This document shows positions 42,061-50,382 of a DNA stretch of 64,000 nt, piece by piece. Location: assembly GCA_947453945.1 (NCBI GenBank), contig CANGJB010000006.1, forward strand, positions 20,437-84,436, given 5' to 3'. The notes beneath the pieces are model-generated. The model was given only the letters and a program-made list of their open reading frames with translations. It was not told the DNA's origin and did no database searches. How positions within the stretch are numbered: the first letter of the stretch is position 1; every line of letters begins with the position of its first letter. Origin of the DNA: Sphingomonadaceae bacterium. Its GTDB lineage: Bacteria; Pseudomonadota; Alphaproteobacteria; Sphingomonadales; Sphingomonadaceae. The position numbers were made by a program, and so were the translations under genes.

Positions 42061-43719
42061 TCAGTTCAAGGTTGCATCGAAGGTGATCGCAAAGCTCGCC
42101 GCTGGCGCCAGCGTGGTCGCCGTCGCGGTCAGCGTGCCGGCAAGGAACGAGACGCCGTAAGGGTCGGCCTCGTCAGCGCCGGTCGCATCATCGTCCTCCA
42201 CAGTGGTTGCGCTGGCGCAATTCGCCCCGCTGCGCGCGGTGCCGGGGGTATAAGTGATCCCGGCGGGGAGCAGATCGGTGGCGGCAATCGTGGTGCCTGC
42301 CAGCGTGCCGGGATTGGTGACAAGGATGCAATAGCGCAGGGCCGCACCCGGGATGGCCTTGGGATTGCTGGCATTGATCCCGTCGGACAGGACCGAGGAT
42401 GTCTTGGTGACGACCAGCGCGGGCACGCGCGTGTTGGTATAGGTGCACACGATCGCGGTTTCAGCCGCGCCGATGGTGAGGCCGTCCGCAAGGTTGGTAT
42501 CTGCCGCACCGGTGCAGGCCAGCGTGCCGAAATAGCGGCTGGCATTGGCGGGGTTCAGCGTTTCGGCCAGCGTCACCGTCTCGCCCAGCACGACCGGGGT
42601 GGGCGCGGCGCTTGTATCAAGCTCGCCCGCCGTGCCCGCATCCGAGGCGAGCGTGCCGATCACGCTGGCCCCGCGCGAAAGCGTGACGTCCGCATCATCG
42701 CCCACCGTCGCATCGGTCCATTGCTTGCGCAGCGTGACGCGGCCGTCGTTGTCGGTGATCGTGTAGGTCCCGGTCGTCTGCACCGCCGCGCCGCAAGTGG
42801 TGGTGTTGCCGATAGTATAGCCGGTGCCCGCGCTGATCGAATAGCTGATCGTCTCGGCAGTCTCCACGGCAGTATCGTCGACCACCGCGATGCCGAGCGG
42901 GATGGGGCTGTTGTAATATGTGCCCGCCGGGATCGTCACGGTGAAGGTCGCGGCATTGCCGGGGGTGGTGTAGTCTGTGCCGCGCGTGGCGGTGCCGCCG
43001 GTGATATTGACCACCACGTTGAGCGTGCTGGTGGTCGAGCCCGTCACCAGCAGCGTCGCCAAGCTAGCACTGGGCACGCTTTCCGCCCCCGTGCTGCTCG
43101 CCGCCGAAATCTGCACGAAGGGCCTGAGGCTCAACTGGATCGCATCGAGGAAATTGCCGATTGAGCCCGCATCGGTGGTGTTGAACTGCACGCGCTGCAT
43201 ACCCGAAGCGCCGATGTAGGTGGTTGTGCCGGTGTTGACGTTCCACACTTGGTTCGCGGTGGTGGAGGCCTGGGTGGCGAGCGTCTGGATCACAGTGCCC
43301 GTGCTCGTTGCCACCTGAAAGCGCGCGGTCTGGGTGGCGGGGCCGCCGGCGCGTGCGCGGTGGGCGAATGTCCAGCCGAAGGGTTCGCCATTGATCAGGC
43401 AGATGTTCTGGAACAGCGTGCCATTGGTGTTGGCATTCATTTCGGCAAAAACGTTGCCGGAATAGGCCGGCACGCCGTTGAAATTGCTATCCCACAACTC
43501 GATTTCGTTGGTGGTGGAATTCCACCCGGGCACATCGATGATCGGAACCAGGATCTGCCAGTTGGGTGCACCCGGCCCTTGCGGATCATTGGCCTCGAAC
43601 GAGGGGTTTTCAAGCGCACGGAGCTGGGCATGGGCCGGAGCGGAAAGGCCGCACCCGAACGCAAGGAGAAGCGCGGCAAGCAGCGTGCGGATCATGCGAT
43701 ACTGCAACGCTTGCGGCAC
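42061..43719 (-). CDS. Secreted surface-like protein with Calx-beta-like and DUF11-like repeats
   Basis: The 552-residue protein has a signal peptide (hydrophobic MIRTLLAALLLAFGCGLSAP, ending AHAQ). The N-terminal region (LENPSFEANDPQGPGAPNWQ) looks like a carbohydrate-binding/jelly-roll-type domain; then come Calx-beta-like repeats (SLATLLVTGSTTSTLNVVVN) and a DUF11-like domain (VVTKTSSVLSDGINASNPKA). Such modules make surface or extracellular proteins. There is no C-terminal membrane helix or sorting motif. The GTG start at 43719 has GGGGAGC close upstream; an ATG at 43695 is the alternative. Confidence 0.75.
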   Translation of the reverse strand: MPQALQYRMIRTLLAALLLAFGCGLSAPAHAQLRALENPSFEANDPQGPGAPNWQILVPIIDVPGWNSTTNEIELWDSNFNGVPAYSGNVFAEMNANTNGTLFQNICLINGEPFGWTFAHRARAGGPATQTARFQVATSTGTVIQTLATQASTTANQVWNVNTGTTTYIGASGMQRVQFNTTDAGSIGNFLDAIQLSLRPFVQISAASSTGAESVPSASLATLLVTGSTTSTLNVVVNITGGTATRGTDYTTPGNAATFTVTIPAGTYYNSPIPLGIAVVDDTAVETAETISYSISAGTGYTIGNTTTCGAAVQTTGTYTITDNDGRVTLRKQWTDATVGDDADVTLSRGASVIGTLASDAGTAGELDTSAAPTPVVLGETVTLAETLNPANASRYFGTLACTGAADTNLADGLTIGAAETAIVCTYTNTRVPALVVTKTSSVLSDGINASNPKAIPGAALRYCILVTNPGTLAGTTIAATDLLPAGITYTPGTARSGANCASATTVEDDDATGADEADPYGVSFLAGTLTATATTLAPAASFAITFDATLN

Positions 43720-43775
43720 GATTGCTCCCCGTTGTGCCCCCTGAAGCGGCCCTACGGGTTGTTACCTAGCGCGGC

Positions 43776-44108
43776 TCAGCGCCCCTGCATATCCCGCGCT
43801 TCATCGGGTACGCGAACTTCAAGGCCGTCCAGCGCTTCGCTCAGCACGATCTGGCATGAAAGGCGGCTGGTGCGAGTCACCCCGGCGGCAAGATCGAGCA
43901 TGTCTTCCTCGTCCTCGCTCGCAGGATCGAGCCGGTCGAACCATTCAGCGGCGACGACGACATGGCAGGTGGAGCAGGCCATCTGGCCCTCGCACGTGCC
44001 TTCCAGCGGCAGGCCCGCATTCTGGCCAACTTCCAGAAGGCGCGTGCCGGGTGCGGCCTCGCGCTCCATCCGCTGGTCCTGCGCGGTGATGAAAGTGACC
44101 TTGACCAT
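43776..44108 (-). CDS. Adrenodoxin-type 2Fe-2S ferredoxin
   Basis: The 110-residue electron carrier has Cys39, Cys45 and Cys48 in GTCEGQMACSTCHVVV and a fourth ligand at Cys85 in RLSCQIV, the C-x5-C-x2-C ... C pattern of the mitochondrial-type (Fdx/adrenodoxin) ferredoxins. Such ferredoxins donate electrons to iron-sulfur cluster assembly or P450 enzymes. It starts 2 bases after the stop of the upstream cysteine desulfurase gene and so belongs to that operon. Confidence 0.93.
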   Translation of the reverse strand: MVKVTFITAQDQRMEREAAPGTRLLEVGQNAGLPLEGTCEGQMACSTCHVVVAAEWFDRLDPASEDEEDMLDLAAGVTRTSRLSCQIVLSEALDGLEVRVPDEARDMQGR

Positions 44109-44110
44109 GG

Positions 44111-45184
44111 CTACAACGCTCCCTGTGCCTCAGCAGCCGCATTTATTGCGGCTGAGGCCAGTTCAAGATCCTCTGCCCGCGTATAGCGCCCGAAGCCGAG
44201 CCGGATCGCGGTTTTTGCTTCCCTGTCCGAAAGTCCGAGCGCGCGCAAGACATGGCTGGGCCGGCCTGAGCCGCTGGCGCAAGCGGAACCGGCGGAAAAC
44301 GCCAGAGTGCGGCAATCGGACATCAGTCGTGCCACATCGAGCCCATCGCGCCGCATGTTGAGATTGCCGTGCCAGCGCTGGTCTGCATCGCCGTTCAGCG
44401 TCCAGCCGGGAAACAGCGCGCGCGCCTGCTGCCACAGGGTGGCAACATGCTGCGCATCGGCTTCCCGCAAGGAAAGGGACAGCGCCGCCGCCGCGCCAAA
44501 TCCCGCACACAGCGCAGGCGAAAGAGTGCCCGAGCGCAGGCCCTGTTCCTGCCCGCCACCGTGGATCAGCGGCGTGAGGCTGATCCCATCGCGCACCCAC
44601 AGCGCGCCGATGCCCTTGGGCCCGTGCAGCTTGTGCGCGGAAACAGCGATCATGTCGGCCCCGGCAGGCGCGGCAAGCTTGCCCGCGCCCTGCACCGCAT
44701 CGCACAGGAAAAGCGCACCCGCCGCATGCGCCGCCTCTGCCAGCGCCTCGACCGGCTGCACCGTGCCGATCTCGTTGTTGACCTGCATCACGGCGACGAG
44801 GCCGGTCCCCGGCGGGATCGCCGCATCCGCATCGACCAGCCCGGCCGCGCTGACCGGCAGCACCGCGCAAGCCGGATCGGCAAAGCGCGCGGTATCGAGC
44901 ACGGCGGCGTGTTCGATGGCCGAGACGGCGAGGCGTTTTGCGCCCGAACCGAGGATGGCGAGATTGAGCGCCTCGGTCGCGCCGGAGGTGAAGATCACCC
45001 GCCCCCCTGCGGGAAATAGCGCCGCCACCTGCTCGCGCGCCACGTCCACCGCCGCCGCCGCCGCGCGGCCGGGCCGGTGGGGGCTATGCGGGTTGGCGAA
45101 GCCATCTTCGTAAAGCCAGCGCAGCATCGCCTCCCGCGCTTCGGGGGCAAGCGGCGTGGTGGCCTGATAGTCGAGGTAGATCAT
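44111..45184 (-). CDS. Cysteine desulfurase (second of a tandem pair)
   Basis: The 357-residue PLP enzyme removes sulfur from cysteine for iron-sulfur cluster or thio-cofactor synthesis. It starts MIYLDYQATTPLAPEARE, has IEHAAVLDTARF, the PLP lysine Lys185 in SAHKLHGPKGIG, HGGGQEQGLRSGT and Cys302 in FSAGSACASGSGRPSH, the persulfide cysteine. The ATG at 45184 lies directly next to the stop of the preceding paralogue. The two proteins are alike in layout but clearly diverged, so they may serve different acceptors. Confidence 0.92.
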   Translation of the reverse strand: MIYLDYQATTPLAPEAREAMLRWLYEDGFANPHSPHRPGRAAAAAVDVAREQVAALFPAGGRVIFTSGATEALNLAILGSGAKRLAVSAIEHAAVLDTARFADPACAVLPVSAAGLVDADAAIPPGTGLVAVMQVNNEIGTVQPVEALAEAAHAAGALFLCDAVQGAGKLAAPAGADMIAVSAHKLHGPKGIGALWVRDGISLTPLIHGGGQEQGLRSGTLSPALCAGFGAAAALSLSLREADAQHVATLWQQARALFPGWTLNGDADQRWHGNLNMRRDGLDVARLMSDCRTLAFSAGSACASGSGRPSHVLRALGLSDREAKTAIRLGFGRYTRAEDLELASAAINAAAEAQGAL

Positions 45185-46209
45185 GCCGCGATCTCCCGCC
45201 ACGCGCTCAGGAACCGCTCGATCTCTGCCTGCGTCGTCTCACGCCCCAGCGAGACGCGGATCACTTCGCCCGCGTGGGGATAGCCCATCGCGGTAACCAC
45301 CGGGCTGGCCTTGAGCGAGCCTGAAGAACAAGCGCTGCCCGCCGAAACCGCGATTCCCATGCCATCGAAGCGGATGAGCTGCGCGTTCGCCGAGCGGCCC
45401 GGCATGCGGTATCCGGCAATGGTCGCAAGCCGGGGCGCATCAGCGGCGATAATTTCTCCGCCCGCCGCCACCACGCCTTCGTCCAGCATCTGCCGCAGCT
45501 TTGCGGCACCTTCCAGCCAGTCCGTCCCCGCTTCCAGCGCAGCGACCATGGCCATCGCGCCGGGCAGGTTTTCCGTGCCGCCGCGATAGCCGCGCTCCTG
45601 CCCGCCGGTGGGCTTAAGCAACGCCCAATCGCGCACCAGCAGCGCGCCCGCGCCAATGGGCCCACCAAACTTGTGTGCGCTCACCGCGATCAGATCCGCC
45701 GGAGGCAGCGCAAGCTTGCCCGCACTTTGCGCGCAATCGGCCAGCAGCAGACCGCCAGCCGCGCGGATGGCTGCGGCCTGCTCCTCCATCGGCTGGATCA
45801 CGCCGGTTTCGTTGTTCACATGCTGCACGGCGACAAGGCCGGAGAGCGTGCCTTCCACCAGAACCCGGCCCGCCGCATCGACCGGCAGCCGCACGGCATC
45901 GCCCGCCCAGCGCAGCACCGCTTCGTGCTCGACGGGGGAGACCGCCACCAACGGCGCGGCGCAGCGCGTGATCGCCAGCGCCAAAGCCTCGCTCGCGCCG
46001 CTCGTGAACACCACCTCACCCTGCCAGCTCAGCGCCGCCTTCACCCGCGTCCGCGCGTCCTCCAGCGCAGCCCGCGCGGCGCGCCCGGCCTTGTGCGGGC
46101 TGGAAGGATTAGCCCAGATCGCGAAGCCTTCGAGCATGGCCGCGCGCGCCGCTGGCAGCAGCGGCGTGGTGGCAGCATGATCGAGCGTGATCGTGGGCGG
46201 CAGAGGCAT
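45181..46209 (-). CDS. Cysteine desulfurase (first of a tandem pair)
   Basis: The 342-residue paralogue begins MPLPPTITLDHAATTPLLPA and has VSPVEHEAVLRW, Lys180 in SAHKFGGPIGAGALLVRD as PLP lysine, GGQERGYRGGTEN and Cys294 in GSACSSGSLKASPVV. GGTEN and LKASPVV mark it as NifS/IscS-like. Tandem cysteine desulfurases with a downstream ferredoxin form a small Fe-S module. ATG at 46209 is chosen although no good Shine-Dalgarno is visible; the upstream frame to 46656 lacks family similarity. It diverges from the alpha/beta hydrolase gene. Confidence 0.92.
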   Translation of the reverse strand: MPLPPTITLDHAATTPLLPAARAAMLEGFAIWANPSSPHKAGRAARAALEDARTRVKAALSWQGEVVFTSGASEALALAITRCAAPLVAVSPVEHEAVLRWAGDAVRLPVDAAGRVLVEGTLSGLVAVQHVNNETGVIQPMEEQAAAIRAAGGLLLADCAQSAGKLALPPADLIAVSAHKFGGPIGAGALLVRDWALLKPTGGQERGYRGGTENLPGAMAMVAALEAGTDWLEGAAKLRQMLDEGVVAAGGEIIAADAPRLATIAGYRMPGRSANAQLIRFDGMGIAVSAGSACSSGSLKASPVVTAMGYPHAGEVIRVSLGRETTQAEIERFLSAWREIAA

Positions 46210-46351
46210 GAGGAGGTTCTGGGGTCCGGTCTGGCGGGAAAGATTGCTTTTGAGGCTGCCGTTTCTATATAGCGGCCACTTGTTTTTCCCAGCCCCGGCG
46301 TTTTGCAAGGCGGCGCACTTGCGCTGCCAGCCCGGCAATCCAGGACATCCG

Positions 46352-47008
46352 ATGCCCGCAGTCATCTTCCCCGGTCCCGATGGTCGCCTCGAAGGCCGCT
46401 TCCAGCCCGCATCGCGTCCGCGCGCACCTGTCGCCATGATCCTGCATCCGCACCCGCAGGCGGGCGGCACGATGAACGACCGCATCACGCAGGCGCTGTA
46501 CAAGACCTTCGTGGCGCGCGGTTTTGCCACCCTGCGCTTCAACTTCCGCGGCGTGGGCCGCAGCCAGGGCAGCTTCGACAACGGTATCGGCGAACTGTCC
46601 GACGCCGCAGCCGCGCTCGATTGGGTGCAGTCGATCCACCCCGAAGCGAGCACCACGTGGATCGCGGGCTACTCGTTCGGCGCGCTCATCGGCATGCAGC
46701 TCCTGATGCGCCGCCCGGAAATCCGCGGCTTCATCTCGGTCGCGCCGCCCGCCAACATGTATGATTTCAGCTTCCTCGCCCCCTGCCCCGCATCGGGCAT
46801 CATGGTGCAGGGCGCGGCCGATACGGTGGTGACGCCGAACGCGGTGCAGAAGCTCGTCGACAAGCTGCGTACGCAAAAGCACATCACCATCCATCACGAC
46901 GAAATCCCGCGCGCCAACCACTTCTTCGAGAACGAACTCGACGAAATGATGCGTTCGGTGGACAACTATCTGGATATGCGCCTCTCGCCGGACTGCCCGA
47001 TCAAGTAG
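46352..47008 (+). CDS. Alpha/beta hydrolase
   Basis: The 218-residue protein starts MPAVIFPGPDGRLEGRFQPA and has LHPHPQAGGTMND, the oxyanion-hole histidines near residue 33, and the nucleophile elbow GYSFGAL with Ser108. GVGRSQGSFDNG and a C-terminal histidine region (RANHFFENELDE) complete a small dienelactone-hydrolase-like fold. It is typically found next to cysteine desulfurases in sphingomonads, but no reaction can be assigned. The ATG at 46352 is preceded by AGGA 6 bases upstream; the open frame further upstream is antisense to the desulfurase gene. Confidence 0.85.
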   Translation: MPAVIFPGPDGRLEGRFQPASRPRAPVAMILHPHPQAGGTMNDRITQALYKTFVARGFATLRFNFRGVGRSQGSFDNGIGELSDAAAALDWVQSIHPEASTTWIAGYSFGALIGMQLLMRRPEIRGFISVAPPANMYDFSFLAPCPASGIMVQGAADTVVTPNAVQKLVDKLRTQKHITIHHDEIPRANHFFENELDEMMRSVDNYLDMRLSPDCPIK

Positions 47009-47026
47009 GCGGTCAAGGCCCGGAAA

Positions 47027-47052
47027 GCCCTCCCCCCATAAGGGGAGAGGGC
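47027..47052. terminator. Imperfect hairpin between converging genes
   Basis: GCCCTCCCCC (47027 onward) can pair, with one mismatch, with GGGGAGAGGGC (47042-47052). It sits between the stop of the alpha/beta hydrolase (47008) and the stop of the converging SDR (47060), and so is likely a shared terminator without a T tract. Confidence 0.4.
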
Positions 47053-47059
47053 GCTCCGT

Positions 47060-47821
47060 TCAGAACTGGACGCGCTTGGTATAGCCGCCATCGACGACAA
47101 TGTTCGCGCCCGTCATCGACTTGCAGGCGGGTGAGGCGACGAACACGATCGTCCGTGCCAGTTCCTCGCCCGTGGTCATCTGGCCGGTCGGGATCTTGGC
47201 CATGGTGGCGTCGTAGAAGGGCGTCATGTTGTCCTTGATATAAGCCCAGGGCCCATCCTCGGTCATCACCGGGCCGGGGGTGATGCAGTTGACGCGCACG
47301 CCCTGCGGCGCGAGCGCCTGCGACAGGTCTGACGAATAGACCATGACCGCCGCCTTGAGCGCATTGTAGGGCTGCACGCCCATGAATTCCTCAACCGCGC
47401 CGGTCGAGCTCATGCAAATGATCGAGCCGGCATCAGACTTGAGCAAATAGGGCTTCGCCGCCGCGACGCCGCGGCGCATCGGCAGGATATCGGCCTGCAT
47501 CACCGCGTCCCAGCCGGCATCGCTATCCTCACCCAGATTGGCCGAAGTGAAGCTGATGAAGATGTCGCAGCCGCCCAGCGCTTCGGCAGCACGATCAACG
47601 AAAGCAGGGACAGCGGCAGCGTCGGTCACGTCGAGCGCTTCGGCGAAGACCGTGACCCCGCTCGGCGCGAGTTCGGCAACCACTTTGTCGACCTTGGCCT
47701 GCTTGCGGCCGCAAACCGCGACATGGCAGCCCTCAGCCGCGAGCGCATGCGCCACCTTGCGCCCGATCCCGCCATTGGCGCCGACCAGAATCGCCTTCTT
47801 GCCCTTGAGCCCCAGATCCAT
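47060..47821 (-). CDS. Short-chain dehydrogenase/reductase
   Basis: The 253-residue protein has the SDR glycine motif AILVGANGGIGRKVAHALAA, a serine in ICMSSTGAVEEF, the active-site pair in YNALKAAVMVYSS (Tyr-x3-Lys), and a C-terminal DGGY tail. Substrate unknown. The ATG at 47821 has AAGGA 7 bases upstream and follows the previous SDR by 111 bases. The C terminus ends GGYTKRVQF, close to the fabG group. Confidence 0.88.
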   Translation of the reverse strand: MDLGLKGKKAILVGANGGIGRKVAHALAAEGCHVAVCGRKQAKVDKVVAELAPSGVTVFAEALDVTDAAAVPAFVDRAAEALGGCDIFISFTSANLGEDSDAGWDAVMQADILPMRRGVAAAKPYLLKSDAGSIICMSSTGAVEEFMGVQPYNALKAAVMVYSSDLSQALAPQGVRVNCITPGPVMTEDGPWAYIKDNMTPFYDATMAKIPTGQMTTGEELARTIVFVASPACKSMTGANIVVDGGYTKRVQF

Positions 47822-47932
47822 TGCGCGTTCCTTTTTTATGAGTTGTGAATTGTTACCATGGGAAAGGTGCGCCGCCCGGGCCACTCCCGTTTTGGGCAGG
47901 CGCGCTGCGGCGCTGTGGCGCCGAGGAACCCG

Positions 47933-48769
47933 TCAAAGCACGAAATGATCCCCCGCCGCACGCACTGTCATTTCGGAGATCGAGACACCCAAGGGCTGGT
48001 TGATGGCGTGGATCACGGCGTCGGCGATGTGGTCCGGCGCCAGGCTGGCGTAGTCCATCGCATCGGGGCTGAGGCGTTCTGCCGGGAATGTTCCGGCGCC
48101 CATCTGGCCGACCATGTCCATGAAATCAGGCATGTTGTGCGCCACGATGCCCACGCCCGCGGCGGGGTTGATAACCGTGCCGGAGAGGCCGGTGGTGGGA
48201 ACGCCCGTGGGCTTGATCGTCGTCACCTTGATCTTGCCCCGGCTTTCAACGCGCAGCGATTCCGACAGGAAGTTCACGGCGGATTTGGACGCGCCATAGA
48301 CCGCAGCGCCGATCACCGGGAAATTGCCGTAGATCGAGGAAAGGTTGACGATCTGGCCGCGCCCGGCGGCGATCATCGGATCATAGGCGGCGACCATGCC
48401 GTTGAGCACGCCCTTGATGTTGATATCGATGCAGCGTTCCCATGCAGGGTAGGCGGCTTCGTGATCGGAGAAGAACGCCAGCGGCATGATCCCGGCATTG
48501 TTGATCATTACATCGACCGCGCCATAGGCTTCCAGCGCCTTGGCGATGAGCGCCTTGACGGTGGCGAGTTCGCGCACATCGACATGCACGGCCTGGGCGG
48601 TGCCGCCTGCTGCGGTCACGCCATCAACGGTGGCCTGCGCCGCATCGAGATCGATGTCGCCGCACGTGATCTTCGCGCCGAGCGCGGCGGCCTTCTGCGC
48701 AACAAGGCGGCCAAAGCCGCCGCCTGCGCCGGTGATGACGATGGACTTGCCGGCGATGTGATTGGTCAT
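47933..48769 (-). CDS. Short-chain dehydrogenase/reductase
   Basis: The 278-residue SDR has VITGAGGGFGRLVAQKAAAL, DVMINNAGIMPLAFF, a serine in IVNLSSIYGNFPV and the Tyr/Lys site YGASKSAVNFLSES. The C-terminal half reads AHNMPDFMDMVGQMGAGTFP, longer than in the neighbouring SDR. GGGAGA precedes the ATG at 48769. The substrate is unknown; the close partner SDR is downstream on the same strand, and a small membrane gene is upstream. Confidence 0.87.
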   Translation of the reverse strand: MTNHIAGKSIVITGAGGGFGRLVAQKAAALGAKITCGDIDLDAAQATVDGVTAAGGTAQAVHVDVRELATVKALIAKALEAYGAVDVMINNAGIMPLAFFSDHEAAYPAWERCIDINIKGVLNGMVAAYDPMIAAGRGQIVNLSSIYGNFPVIGAAVYGASKSAVNFLSESLRVESRGKIKVTTIKPTGVPTTGLSGTVINPAAGVGIVAHNMPDFMDMVGQMGAGTFPAERLSPDAMDYASLAPDHIADAVIHAINQPLGVSISEMTVRAAGDHFVL

Positions 48770-48808
48770 GGGGTCTCCCGCTTCATGGTGTATTTGGGAG
48801 AGGGTGTA

Positions 48809-49006
48809 TCAGGGTTGCGCGGAAGCCGCGAGCGTTGCGCCGTCCGTGGTCGGCAGCGACCAGATCACGACGTTGGTGATCATCACGGCGGCAAGGATCG
48901 CCATGAGCGAAGGGCGCTGGCGTTCGCCGCGGCGCCACAAGAAAACCGCGCCCGCAACAAGCGCGAGCGCGGTGAGCATGGCAAGCGAGAGAGCAGCGTC
49001 CGTCAT
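48809..49006 (-). CDS. Small hypothetical membrane protein
   Basis: The 65-residue frame begins MTDAALSLAMLTALALVAGA and has two hydrophobic segments (about 3-22 and 34-52) split by a basic loop WRRGERQRPS. It lies 22 bases downstream of the DUF937 gene on the same strand and 39 bases upstream of the SDR gene. No recognised family; size and hydrophobic pattern suggest a conserved membrane protein. No strong ribosome-binding site is visible. Confidence 0.5.
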   Translation of the reverse strand: MTDAALSLAMLTALALVAGAVFLWRRGERQRPSLMAILAAVMITNVVIWSLPTTDGATLAASAQP

Positions 49007-49028
49007 CGACGCTGGCAATACCGAAGCT

Positions 49029-49391
49029 TCAGGATTTGAACAGGCCGGAAGCGAGGCCGCCGAGGCCGCCAAGCGGGCTTTCGCCGTCCTTGCCGCCGCC
49101 GAGCAGGCCGCCGAGCATATTGGCGGCATCGGGGTGCTGGCCAAGCATGGACGCGAAATTGCCCAGCGAGCCTTCGCCGCCGATATGGCCCACGATCTGC
49201 TGCAGAATGCCCGCATCGATGCCGGTGTTGGCGGCCGCGGTTTCCACCGTATCAGTGGGTGCGGCGTGGCCGGCGGCGAGGCCGGCGATAGCGGTTTCCA
49301 CCATCGTGGGATCGATGCCGACCTTGGCGGCGAGGTTCTTCACATCAACGTTGCTGCTGATCTGGCCGAGGATCTGGTCGAAAATGCTCAT
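49029..49391 (-). CDS. DUF937 family protein
   Basis: The 120-residue protein starts MSIFDQILGQISSNVDVKNL, has AAKVGIDPTMVETAIAGLAA and a glycine-rich C terminus (GGLLGGGKDGESPLGGLGGL). This is the YidB/DUF937-like layout, of unknown function, often in families linked to envelope homeostasis. The ATG at 49391 has GGAG 8 bases upstream; an in-frame ATG two codons upstream is less likely. Confidence 0.85.
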   Translation of the reverse strand: MSIFDQILGQISSNVDVKNLAAKVGIDPTMVETAIAGLAAGHAAPTDTVETAAANTGIDAGILQQIVGHIGGEGSLGNFASMLGQHPDAANMLGGLLGGGKDGESPLGGLGGLASGLFKS

Positions 49392-49479
49392 GAGCAAGAC
49401 TCCGTTTTGTGATTAGTAAAAGAGCTTACTCTCTACCGTGGCCGGGCGCCACCGCCAGATGCAAAGTTGCTGAGATGCC

Positions 49480-49515
49480 GGGGCAAGCAAGGGGTTGCCC
49501 CCCCTTGCTTGCCCC
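49480..49515 (-). terminator. Strong hairpin downstream of the RTX gene
   Basis: GGGGCAAGCAAGGGG (49480-49494) pairs perfectly with CCCCTTGCTTGCCCC (49501-49515) around 6 bases. It lies 34 bases past the RTX stop on the minus strand and before the DUF937 start. There is no T tract, but the 15-base perfect stem is likely to end or stabilise the RTX transcript. Confidence 0.55.
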
Positions 49516-49548
49516 CGGGATCGCCTCGGCGCAGGCTCTACCCCGCGA

Positions 49549-50145
49549 TCAGATCATGAGCGCATCCGGGTGGACGCCGTTGAGCGTGAGGGCCTGGGTG
49601 TGGCCCGCAGCATCGTTGAGCAGGAAGGTGATGCCATCGTTCTGGCCGCCAAAAATCTCGTAGTAGCTACCCTTTGTGGGGTTCGCGTTGAGGAAGTTGA
49701 CCATCGCGTTGATGTCTTCCTTCCCGTCGATGAAGTACGAGCCGGTGCCCTTGCGCGACATGTTCAGCGTGCCGAAGATATCGTCAAAGCCGGTGATGCG
49801 CACGTTGTCGCCATCGGTGAAGGTGAGATCGGTGACGATCACCCACTGCCAGACCTGCGTGACGCCCTGACCGCCGCTGAAGCTGATCGGCGCGAAGCCT
49901 TCCGCAGAGCGGAACACGAACTGATCCGAGCCAGCGCCGCCGGTGAGCGAATCCTGCCCGCCACCGCCCTTGAGCACATCGTTACCATCGCCGCCGGAGA
50001 GGAAATCCTTCCCCGCACCGCCGTAGAGCATATCGTTTCCGGCGCCGCCGTTGATCACATCCTTGCCGCCACCGCCAGTAATAGTATCGTCTCCAGCCGT
50101 TCCTATAATAACTTCGTTCGCTTTTGTTCCGTTTATCGTCGCCAT
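49549..50145 (-). CDS. Small RTX-type calcium-binding protein
   Basis: The 198-residue protein has no classical signal peptide. Residues about 18-75 consist of RTX nonapeptide repeats (GDDTITGGGGKDVINGG, GNDMLYGGAGKDFLSGG, DGNDVLKGGGG), each a GGxGxDxhx-type calcium site. The C-terminal region (ASEGFAPISFSGGQG, later LNGVHPDALMI) is likely the type I secretion signal region. RTX proteins leave by a dedicated ABC exporter; none is encoded in the window. ATG at 50145 has GGAGG 6 bases upstream. The gene is preceded by an unusually A+T-rich upstream region. Confidence 0.88.
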   Translation of the reverse strand: MATINGTKANEVIIGTAGDDTITGGGGKDVINGGAGNDMLYGGAGKDFLSGGDGNDVLKGGGGQDSLTGGAGSDQFVFRSAEGFAPISFSGGQGVTQVWQWVIVTDLTFTDGDNVRITGFDDIFGTLNMSRKGTGSYFIDGKEDINAMVNFLNANPTKGSYYEIFGGQNDGITFLLNDAAGHTQALTLNGVHPDALMI

Positions 50146-50260
50146 GATAGCCTCCAATACGCAATACGACGCACAGGGAGAAACCCTCTGCTGAAGTTAA
50201 CTCGTCATATAATTTAAGGTTAACTACATTTTAACCATATCACTTTATTGTGCACTGCAC
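50146..50260. promoter_or_regulatory. A+T-rich regulatory region of the RTX gene with palindromes
   Basis: This stretch is much richer in A and T than the rest of the window. GGTTAA (50218-50223) and TTAACC (50231-50236) form an inverted repeat with a 7-base spacer; another GTTAACT is at 50196. GTGCACTGCAC at 50250-50260 is a perfect palindrome around one base, 105 bases upstream of the RTX start. These are candidate operators. Transcription start and regulator are not known. Confidence 0.45.
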
Positions 50261-50382
50261 CTATACGTGCAAACCCACTAGGTATTTGGCAGATACTGCG
50301 GGAATATTGCGCGGAATCGCGATGGCGACATGTGCTTTCGGTTCATAGCCAGGCCAAAGCGCCGGATCGTGCAGAAACAGGT

